A stretch of 64,000 bases of DNA from Glycine soja (taxonomy: Eukaryota; Streptophyta; Magnoliopsida; Fabales; Fabaceae): positions 44,275,167 through 44,339,166 of the forward strand of contig NC_041011.1 in NCBI RefSeq assembly GCF_004193775.1, in the 5' to 3' direction. Below are positions 35,701 to 45,125 of this stretch, one piece after another (the first letter of the stretch is position 1; every line of letters starts with the position of its first letter). The notes below the pieces were generated by a model. That model saw only the letters and a program-made list of their open reading frames with translations. It searched no databases and was not told the origin of the DNA. Position numbers and translations under genes: made by a program.

Positions 35701-38700
35701 GGGTGTTTCTTATTGTTTTTGGTTTATTTACGTATGATGTTAAATAAAACAACAACTTTTGTAAGTCCAATGCATTTTTAAGTGTGTTGAGTGTTGATGT
35801 TGTCTGTGGTTCTTAGATGTTAGTTGCACGGCGGTTTCCTTGATGCTATTTATTATTGTAATATCCTCAAATTATTTAGGAATATGATTTTCCTGATAAA
35901 AGGATATGGTTTCCTTGAGGCATCTATGGAAATTTGCCTATGAAGTATGGCTATTTAGTATACATGTGATTCTTTTCTTCCTCTTGCTTTGAGAAAATTT
36001 TATTTATGTTATCATGATATTTTCTTTTATTATGTGTGCTTACAGCAAACCTGTGGAACCTGAGCGCCTCTTTGACTGCCTTCCAAACTCAATGCGACCT
36101 TCATCACCTGGCCATGAGGGTGATCCTAGTGGCAAGAATCACCATTCTGAGTCTCACAACAATAATGCTGAGGCTGTTGTATACACACCTCCCGCTCTTA
36201 TACCGCCAAGATTTTTGCCACTGCTACATGATTTAGCTCAGCAAATGGTTGAAGCTGGCCACCAACAACCGTTACTCAAAATATACAGGTAATGGTTGTT
36301 GTTTAGTTGTCTGTTATGTTACAGAAGGAAAAGTTTACATTGCCTTGTAGTAGACGTCTATATTTGAAAAATTGTACTGAGCATGAAAATTAAAATCTTA
36401 CCATTTAGAACATTACCACATTCAAGGATGTTTAAGTTAAAAGTATAGGAAGGAAACTATTTAAGAAATGCTTGTGAATTAAGGAAGTGTCAATTGGGGA
36501 TTGATTCCAAATGATTAATTTATATAGGCCTGTTAGGGATATGAAATCATTCGTAGTCCATTGTCTTCTTATGTTTCTAGCTTCTAGTTTGCTGGGTCAA
36601 TAATTAGCTTGCAGTTAAAAAATTCTGTCACGTGATCAGTTTCAACATTATGTTGTCATTATTCTGGTTAGTTTCCCGCCAATCATTACAACAATCTCTA
36701 AGGGTGTGTTTAGTTTGCATTTTTCATTTTCTGAAAACTGTTTTCATTTTCAAAAGATTAGAATTCTAAAAACATATTTGGTTTGACTTCTTGTTTTCTG
36801 CTTTCAAGAAATAAAAACACTGAAAATGCGTTTTCAAAAGGAAATGTATTTTTAGATTTGTTTAAAATTACATTCTTTGCCACCGCGTTTTCATTTTACC
36901 CAAAATGAGGTTCCTGACTTCAACTGAAAACGAGATTTTATTGTTTCCAGTTTTTGGTTCGTTTGGAAAAATATTTTCACTGAAAATGAAAACAGAAATC
37001 CAATCAAACACATTTTCATCACCATTTTCTATTTCCAATGAAAATGAAAACAGAAAACAACCAAACCAAACACCCCCTAAGATTTTCTGTTTTTAGATCC
37101 CAACCTTGGTCTGTTTCTGTTACACATCATCATTGACTGTCAGGGGTTCTAATGTAAATATGGGGAGGCAAGCTTTTTTCTTTTCTAGTGGTGCTGGTAT
37201 ATCTTAGACACATATGCCGTCCTTTATTGCTAGTTCTAATTTTGTAGGCTGCTTTTTTGGAAGAATGAAATGGAAGCCATCTCAACGTAAAACAGAACTT
37301 TTATCTTAAGAAATTGCTTGATAATATTAGGGCCTCAATCTGTACAGCAGTAGATTAAGGTTCTTATGAATTAATTTGGAGGCTGTTTATTTTATTGGAT
37401 TGATTCATTTATTAGTCTATGTGGGGGACTGTGGGTGGTGTCTTCTAGATACTGATCCCTGGGAAAAATGATGGCTTGTCTTATGCTTGGATTCTAGATT
37501 TTTTGAGTTTGCAGACTAGAAGTTATGGTCTTGTGGTTGGTAAGAAAATCGTTCCTAGGTCCTGAACAGGGTGCTGCATTGCTACCCCTAACCTGTTCTA
37601 ACCCAGTCTAATTCATGCTGAGAGCATGTGGAGCTTGAAAATTAATTAGACTGCATTAGAGAAACATTGCAGTGGCTTAATAAACAACATGATTTTGACA
37701 CCCCTAGGTATAATGCATAAATGTACTTAATATACATTTCCGACAATGATTAATATTACTACTATAATAGTATAATATCATTATGATTATCACCATCATT
37801 ATTATTTAGGGATGCCCGTTCTCATGTATTGGAAGAGAGCCTCCAAAAACTTGGAGTGGAGAAACTCAACAAAGATGATGTTCAAAAGCTGCAGTGGGAG
37901 ATTTTGGAAGCCAAAATTGGAAACTGGATTCATTTCATGCGTATAGCAGTAAGATGAAGATGATTGTAGGATTGGTGCTGTGTTTTTTGTCTTCATTATT
38001 TTTTAATATCTTTCAAATATGTAATTATACACGAACAGGTGAAATTGTTGTTTGCTGGTGAGAGGAAAGTTTGTGATCAGATATTTGAAGGCTTTGATTC
38101 ACTCAGTGAACAGTGCTTCGCTGAGGTGACTACAAACAGTGTCTCTATGCTACTCAGTTTTGGAGAAGCAATTGCCAAAAGCAAGAGATCCCCGGAAAAA
38201 TTATTTGTACTTTTGGACATGTATGAAATAATGCAAGAACTTCATTCAGAGGTATGGCTTTTGACATGCAAAATCATGAATCTTGCTGCTATGTCTTTGG
38301 TGTACTGGTTTCATAAATCTTATGAGGTCAATTTGTAATGTTTTATTTCGTATCCTGTAGCCAGTCATAACTCTCCTTATTTATCATAACAGGTTAGGGG
38401 CTATACATGCCAGTGACATTTCAATTGGATTACTAACTTATCTGTAGTTTCCTTTTCAGTTGTCTATGAGACTAGTAAAAGGCCCCTAATATAATTATTT
38501 ATTGTTTTTTAAGAAAGAATATTCCATTGTAAAATCTCAAGTGCCTGTGCCTTTTTTTTGTGTGTGTGTACTTTAAACTTTCATGTCATGGCAATCATGA
38601 AATTTGTCATGATCACTGAACTCCTATACTTCAGCCTTGCACTCTGTCTTATGTTTTAACATTTTTATGGATGTCTTCTATAACTTGGGACTACCATGAA

Positions 38701-41317
38701 AGGGGACTTTAATTTTGGTCTTTCACATATACATAGATTTTATCCAGAACTCAAGTTTTGAACTATAATATTGATACTTTCACTATTTATAACATTCATG
38801 AGAAAAAAACATTTAGTAAATATAAAAAGTCTCTGATTGGTGCTCCAGCTCATGTCTAGAGGCTAATTTATGTCAATTAAAGCATCATGATTCTCTCATT
38901 AGTGTCATCTGCCATAGCTCTTACTTTCAACCTCTAACTGATAGAGGTTTATATTAGTCACCACACTAGATGTGGTATATTTGACCTTCATGGTACAGAA
39001 TAGGTTTGGGTGGTTGTTTTGTACATAAAACAAGTGCTAGGCATATTGTGGTGGTGTTAAAATCATGCAATAAACTATTTTACCTGACAATTTGCAGATT
39101 GAAACTCTTTTTAAAGGCAAAGCTTGCTCTGCAATAAGAGAAGCTGCAACTAGTTTGACAAAACGCCTTGCACAAACAGCCCAGGAGACCTTTGGAGATT
39201 TTGAAGAGGCAGTTGAGAAAGATGCTACGAAGACTGCAGTAACAGATGGAACTGTCCATCCTCTAACAAGCTATGTAATTAACTATGTGAAGTTTTTATT
39301 TGAGTAAGTTCAGCTATGTTGTCATCTGATCCCAATTTTGTAGCCATACCATCAATTATTTCTAGCATTTTTTGCTGTGTTCACTGATGACAAAAATGTT
39401 AGTCATTATTTTTTATATTGTTTTTTAAAAATTTATTTTACAGTTCCGCGGTTTTCTGCTCATGGACTTTTTAGTGCATTATGTCAGATTTTTACTGAAC
39501 CATCCTGTTGATACGTTGTGCAATCCCATGATTCTGTTATATTTTTTATATTCTATAGAAATTATTTCTTAAAATTCGGATTTCCTTCCCTATTTAAGAA
39601 GGATAATGCTTAAGCTTGTGTACTCTTCTCCAATGTGTTGTGTAAATTTATTCAGGATCTTCATCACAGATCCGATCTTCACATATATGATCTGATCAGA
39701 ATTATTTAAACTTTGCAGCTACCAATCCACCTTGAAGCAACTTTTTCAGGAATTTGAGGGTGGTGAGGATTCTTCACAGCTAGCATCTGTGACAGTGCGA
39801 ATAATGCAAGCTTTGCAAACCAATTTAGATGGGAAATCAAAGCAGTATAAAGACCTTGCGTTGACACATCTTTTTCTCATGAACAATATTCATTATATTG
39901 TCAGATCGGTTCGGAGGTATGTCTTTGACATGTTTTGGTTACTATTTTCTTTGAATCATCATTTTATTGCATATTTTGATGGTTCAAAATCAGTTTTCCT
40001 CCTCACTTAAAAAAAAAAAGTCCCTTTTCCTCCTAATCCTCTTCTATTTTAGGTCTGAAGCCAAGGATTTACTGGGGGATGATTGGGTACAACGACATAG
40101 GAGGATTGTGCAGCAGCATGCAAATCAATACAAAAGAAATGCTTGGGCAAAGGTGTTGTTCTAGTAACTTTGCTGACTGTTGTCTTGCAGCTTAGATGTC
40201 ACTTGGATATTTTGTTATTAATGATAAAGGCATCTGAGTAGATTGGTTTAAAATATCCTGATGTTTGGTTGCATGTGATTGCTCTATTTCTTCCAACATT
40301 AATATTTGTTAAAATTGTCTTTTTTTTTTTATTTTTAATTTTGATTCTTTTCCTTGGCAGATTCTTCAGTGCCTATCTATTCAGGGCCTTACTTCATCTG
40401 GTGGTGGGAGTGGTACTGCTGGTGGTGATGGTGGAACCGGAAGCAGTAGCGGTGCTTCAAGAGCAATTGTTAAAGACAGGTAGCCTTTCAGTTGCTTTTT
40501 TATGGAGTTTTTTGTTTAGGGAGAGTATTTTCTGCACTTCTTTTCACGCATCAATGTGTATTGTGTTGTCAGGTTTAAGTCATTCAATATTATGTTTGAG
40601 GAACTCCATCAGAAACAATCTCAATGGACAGTTCCTGACACTGAGTTGCGAGAGTCTCTTAGGCTTGCAGTTGCTGAAGTCTTGTTGCCTGCCTATAGAT
40701 CATTTGTCAAACGATTTGGGTTTGTTCTCATTTTGGTTCATTTCCAACGTTATTATGTCATTTCTATCAAGGGAGTTAAAGTATGTTCATCAAACATGAG
40801 TAGTTTATAATGCAAGTCTTTAAACTTTGTGCACTGAAAGTGTTTAGGATGCAATTTATAGGGAGGTTAATTATAATTTATTTTGAAATATATCTCGGCG
40901 GTTATATGACATTATGGCGGAAGTATGGTACTTGATAGAAGTTAATGGTTTGGATAGAAGTATGGTACTTGATAGAACATTATGGCGGAAGTTGATCCAT
41001 GTAGCCGACCCCACCTAGTGGGATAAGGCGTTGTTGTTGTTGTTGTTGGTTATATGAAAATCATTTAGTTGTTAGTGTTTCCTTCTTCGACTTTCTTATT
41101 GGCAAATTAACCCATCTTACAGTTTTATCTAGTTACTGTTTCACTATTTAACAATTCATATTTTGATGTGTTTGCATTTTTTATGCCTTGCGGTCTTGCA
41201 ATGAGTGCATATTTGTGTTACAGGCCTCTAGTGGAGAGCGGAAAGAATCCTCAGAAGTACATCAAATACTCAGCAGAAGATCTAGACCGAATGTTGGGTG
41301 AATTTTTTGAGGTATAA
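32766..41317 (+). CDS. EXO70A1: Exocyst subunit EXO70A1
   Basis: Twelve exons: 32766-32927, 33134-33229, 35285-35490, 36046-36288, 37810-37948, 38039-38251, 39098-39303, 39719-39916, 40053-40152, 40361-40479, 40573-40719 and 41224-41317. They total 1923 nt and give 640 residues, near the 638 of Arabidopsis EXO70A1; the multi-exon structure is also typical of the EXO70A clade. All junctions are GT-AG. The N-terminus (MGIAVGGVDLLSEKAAMMRE) is coiled-coil, a proline/histidine-rich linker follows, and the helical C-terminal EXO70 domain covers about residues 270-625 with a Gly/Ser loop (SSGGGSGTAGG). The protein tethers secretory vesicles at the plasma membrane through phosphoinositide binding, acting in polarised growth and xylem development. 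It ends GEFFE-V-stop by reading into a donor-like GTATAA, so the conserved basic tail of the family is missing. Intron 2 holds a LINE relic. Confidence 0.95.
33785..35055 (+). mobile_element. Decayed LINE (non-LTR retrotransposon) in EXO70A1 intron 2
   Basis: Fragments match the 3' half of a plant LINE ORF2 in order: a VFWNTLEKKGAHM-like segment near 33800, GLHQVPLSPYLFTLVIDV near 33935, the reverse-transcriptase active-site variant FVDDIVVIKE from 34038, KLELWRQTL, and SECWTLKGQHEKKVGVMLMR near 34610. Many stops and frameshifts interrupt it. The 3' end has CTTACCTAGTAGAATAAGGC followed by a TTG-rich tail near 35030-35050. It is in the same orientation as EXO70A1. The left boundary is uncertain. 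Confidence 0.85.
34021..34320 (+). repeat. 100-bp direct triplication of the reverse-transcriptase box
   Basis: GTGGATGATATAGTTGTGAT starts at 34041 and 34141, and a near-identical copy starts at 34241, giving an exact 100-bp period. Copies 1 and 2 are nearly identical; copy 3 has diverged more and runs on into the normal downstream LINE sequence (TTTGGAATCAAAGAGTTTTC). The repeated part encodes the active-site motif and the KLELWRQTL segment. Confidence 0.92.
36702..37077. mobile_element. Tourist-like MITE in EXO70A1 intron 4
   Basis: The 376-bp block begins GGGTGTGTTTAGTTTG and ends CAAACCAAACACCCCC, imperfect inverted repeats. Flanking TAA at 36699-36701 and 37078-37080 fits the 3-bp TWA target duplication of PIF/Harbinger-type elements. 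The interior is rich in TTTTCATTTTC on one side and its complement GAAAATGAAAAC on the other, so most of it could fold back. Confidence 0.8.
40985..41052 (+). mobile_element. LINE 3'-end fragment in EXO70A1 intron 11
   Basis: ATGTAGCCGACCCCACCTAG followed by TGGGATAAGGC and a (TTG)n tail is the same 3' end seen, in decayed form, on the LINE of intron 2. It is a severely 5'-truncated insertion. Just upstream, GAAGTATGGTACTTGATAGA occurs twice within about 50 bp. Confidence 0.75.
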
Positions 41318-41331
41318 TAATTGCTTATAAG

Positions 41332-41444
41332 GTAAGCGTCTTTTAATTTGTGCATGTTACTATTTACTATTTACTATTTACTATTTAGTGGTTAATTCCT
41401 TTGTTGTGGATTTGTTTCTTTTCTCACTTGTTATAATTCACCAG
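41332..41444 (+). other. Putative 3' UTR intron of EXO70A1
   Basis: Just after the stop codon, AAG/GTAAGC at 41332 and a CACCAG acceptor ending at 41444 could define a 113-bp intron in the 3' untranslated region. It contains four ACTATTT repeats. The transcript would then continue to about 41760. Confidence 0.45.
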
Positions 41445-41759
41445 GTTGTATTTGGGGGCTGAAAAGGAGTGTTATCATTTTTTGTCTTTTGGGTACTGCC
41501 ACAAGTGTGATAAGATGGTGAATTACTCTGCTTCCGTACATTTTGTGCATAGTTCACTTGATTTGTTGCGTGAGATGTTTAGTCTTCAAAGCAAATGTAT
41601 GTCTGCTAGTAGAATCTCCGTTTATTGGAGCATTGATTTTTTGAACCACGTGTACAAGTTTTTGTGATTATATGTAAACACGGGATTTGGTGTGTAATAC
41701 TCTACCATCAAATTTCAAACATTATTTTGTAATTCTTTTGTTATTTCCATTTTTAATTT

Positions 41760-42899
41760 TTGCATGCTATATATGGTACATTGGGATGTAAGGAAGGGAT
41801 GGAATAGAAACAAAATGGAAGAAATAAAGACATGTTGGCAAAATAAAATAAAATCTGCTGTCCTCCCCTGGGTTGGAATTTTAACATCTTCCAAAATTAT
41901 GGGAATGTTAAAAAAAATATATGGACAAAAAAGGGAGAGAGAATGTCAGAGGATTTAAAAAAAATGTTTTCTTTCTATTCTTTTTTATAGAAACTAACAC
42001 ATTATACATTATAGGTTGTTTAAGTATGGTTTTTAGGGAGCTAATATTTGACGGCTAATAAAGGAGAGGAAAGGAGATTATCTCTATGCAAGATTTGTAT
42101 TGAAGAGAAATATTATAATATATTTTGAAATATTTTTAATATATTATATATAATTGAATGAATTTGAAGTCAATTTGTGATATGAAGAAATATGTTTAGT
42201 TGTTTAAAGTACGAATTCTGAGTAAGTTATGAATAGAAATTATTTTAAAATACATACATAAGGTGGTAACTTGTTAACATATTTCATCTAAGATATAACT
42301 TTCTAATGTACTCTAACTAAAGAATAAATATGTAGAACAAATACGAGTATGCTAGCAAATCCCTTAAAAGTATGGAATTTTTTTTATGATTATATTTTAT
42401 TTAAAAGTATGTTATATATAGATTCATTTATAATGTAAATTTGATATGCATATATTATCATTAAATTTATTAAATTAAATAACTGTATTGTATTTAATAA
42501 AATAATATTTGATAATATGATAAAAAAAACCATAAATTATATTTGATAAATATAATAAATAATATTACTACTATATAAAAATATCAGTTTACACACACAC
42601 AACCCTAATACTTGTGTTTTTACTTATATATACAAATTAAGAAAAACTAATAAATAAATGAAAAAAAAATATTACTTTTACAAAAATAATCTTATTAATA
42701 AATGAAAAATAATAATATTAATATTAAATTCAAAAATCAAAAAGTAACATTTATTAGAAATATTGGTGGAAAAGAACAATTAATGTTACATAAAAGTCAA
42801 ATATAACATTTATTTTGAGATAATTTTTTTGTTGTTTTGGGAGAAGGTAATATTTATTATAATTTTTGGTTTGGGTCAAATAGAAAATATTTTATTTTG
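41760..42899. other. AT-rich intergenic DNA
   Basis: No coding or RNA gene recognised. Short open frame 41764-41958 has no recognisable domain. Confidence 0.5.
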
Positions 42900-43164
42900 A
42901 GATGGAGAGAATAATGTTTATATAAACATTAAATGAAATCGTTTGTTATATTCATTAGATATAATAATAATATTAAATATAAAATTTAATGCATTCATAT
43001 TAAATAAATTAAATATATATAGTACATATAATTTTATTTAATATAGTAGTATTTATATAAACATTAAATGTCATTTATTTTATTTATTAAATGCTAGTAA
43101 ATATATAATTAATACTCCGTAATATTATTCAATGAATGATATATATGTATTTGATGCTATATTG

Positions 43165-43207
<43 letters not shown>

Positions 43208-43390
43208 AATGCATTTGAATTAAATACATTAAATGAAATTATAATATTATTCAATGTTATTAATTATATGTATATATATTTAATGTTATTAAAGTAGTAT
43301 TTATATAAACATTAAATGAAATTATTTATTATATTCTTTAGATATAATATATAATAATATTATTGTTAAATAAAATATTTATTAGATGTA
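42900..43390. repeat. AT-rich degenerate repeats with TATAAACATTAAATG motif
   Basis: The phrase TTTATATAAACATTAAATG occurs at about 42916, 43051 and 43300, each followed by variants of TTATATTCWTTAGATATAAT or ATTTAATGCATT. The block is interrupted by a TA microsatellite at 43165-43203. Confidence 0.65.
43165..43203. repeat. (TA)n microsatellite
   Basis: Uninterrupted TA dinucleotide run inside a larger AT-rich repeat block. Confidence 0.92.
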
Positions 43391-43976
43391 ATATATAGTT
43401 CTTCTTCATCATCAAATTAAAATATAATTAAAGTATGTTCAGTCTTATTTACAAAGAAAATCATAGACATTCACTATATAAATGTGTCATCTAAAGAGAG
43501 AAGAGGCCACCTAACCTAGGGATGGTGGGTCACTATTTTAAGTGAGAGAGGGTAACTTGTAATGAGGAGGCTTTTTTTAAGTTTGTTAAACTTAAAATGT
43601 AATTTGAGATAATTAATACTTGTTAGAAATGTTTTTGTGGATATAGGAAAAACTACAATAATTCTATGTCTTTTGTTATTTCTATTGTTATTTGTGTGTT
43701 TTCACATTTTTTTATCTTCATTGTGAAGGTGATTTTTCCAACAAATAACAATTTGAATAGTGACTTTATCTTTGTTATTGATGAATTTACTGCTATCAAA
43801 TTAATCTTAGTTTTCTGGTTGTGTATTGTTTTCACCAAACATTTCATTCAAAAGATCGAAAGTAGAAAAATTCTACATTTTCTAATTTCAAAGGAAGGTT
43901 GCTCGTAATCATGACAAATAAACAATACAAAGTGTGGAAAATCATGTTTTTGTGTATTACATTCTTTGTCGTGGAC
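43391..43976. other. AT-rich intergenic DNA
   Basis: A plus-strand open frame at 43666-43908 is hydrophobic (Ile/Val/Phe-rich) but matches no recognised family and is probably chance. Confidence 0.4.
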
Positions 43977-44140
43977 ATGAACGACCTTCCTTTAAAATTA
44001 GAAAATGTGGAAATTTTATTACCTTGTGACCTTTCTAATGAATAGTTTTGCAGTAAACAAATACAAAACTAAGGTTAACTCATAGTGGTAAAGTCATCAA
44101 TGACGATGATGAAGTTACTATTCAAGCTTCTACTTTTTTG
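43977..44140 (+). pseudogene. Decayed copy of the unrecognised 29.3-kb gene, exon 1
   Basis: The frame from ATG 43977 reads MNDLPLKLENVEILLPCDLS and then NE-stop, aligning with MSDDLPLDLEKVKFLLPPYL of the 29.3-kb gene. After the in-frame TAG, further similarity is seen in VINDDDEVTIQAST against LINGEEEVIVRVAS. Upstream, TTCTTTGTCG-GACATGAACG parallels TTCTTTGTCAG-AAATGAGTG. Exons 2 and 3 were not found. Confidence 0.65.
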
Positions 44141-44201
44141 GAAAAAAAAATCCTTCATGAATAGTAAAGATAAATGATATGAACACATAAAAATAACAAT
44201 A

Positions 44202-44455
44202 GGATAAAATATATTTTTAGTCTCTCTAAAATTTTAAAAGTTTATTTTTAATCCTTCTAAAAAATTTGTTCCTTTTTAATCCTCTAATTTTGAAATGTTC
44301 AATTTTAATCTTAATATCTCTCTAAATTATTTTTTATCCTTTTATAAAGTGTTATCTAAAGTATTTTGAAGAGACAAAAAAATTACCAAATTTTTTAAAG
44401 AAAGGGACTCAAGACAAACTTTTCAAATTTGAGAGGAATCAACATATTTTATCCC
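44202..44455. mobile_element. MITE with perfect 9-bp target duplication
   Basis: The 254-bp element begins GGATAAAATATATTTTTAGT and ends ATATTTTATCCC, with imperfect inverted repeats extending about 40 bp. It is flanked by the identical 9-mer ATAACAATA at 44193-44201 and 44456-44464. A 9-bp duplication and long inverted repeats fit a Mutator-like non-autonomous element. It inserted just downstream of the decayed gene copy. Confidence 0.85.
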
Positions 44456-44579
44456 ATAACAATACAAATAGAAATGTTTTTACAAATTAGTTAAATATTT
44501 ATCTGCCAACGTTTGATAGCTTTGGTTTGATTTATTTACCATCTAGTCTATTCAATGTTTTCCCATTGTTTGTTGTTGT

Positions 44580-44793
44580 GAATTGCAGGAATTTACTTAC
44601 AAAATTAAAATTAGTCTTTGAAAACAAGTCATGAGAGATACATTTGTTTTACAAATATTTTGTAATTTTTTTTATTAAAGTTATTTATTATTTCTTCAAT
44701 TTTTAAAATTGTAAATTGTAATATCCTTATATTGGAAATTGTAAATTGTAATATCCTTATACTGTAAATTTTAAATTGTAATATCCTTATATA
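44580..44793. repeat. Array-related repeat and 30-bp tandem triplication
   Basis: 44585-44650 (GGAATTTACTTACAAAATTA and a GTCATGAGAGATACATTTG-like phrase) resembles the repeats at 21.5-22 kb. Next, GTAAATTGTAATATCCTTAT occurs at 44711, 44741 and, with two changes, 44771: three copies with a 30-bp period. Confidence 0.8.
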
Positions 44794-45125
44794 TAGTTTT
44801 TATTTTTTAACATGTATAATATCTATAAATTAATTTTTCAATTTTAATATTTTACATTGAAAATCATGAAAAAAATACTGATAAAATTTTCCTATACTAA
44901 TCATTCGTTTCCATTTGTTAATCCTATACCAAGGATAATCCATACTTGTCAGCATATTTTTCAAGTTAATCATAGATTATATTGAATTGATTTTACTTTA
45001 ATAAAAATAATAATGGGGAGAGGGAAGCATATGGCCACGTTGATGGGTAAAGCGCCACGAATGCTATACACCGCCCAACACTTCGTCAACAATTCTGTTA
45101 CGCTTTCGAACAATTTTTTGCAGCA

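Noticed and set aside
41446..41667. 73-codon frame after EXO70A1
   Set aside because: It lies in the probable 3' untranslated region and does not encode the expected EXO70 tail.
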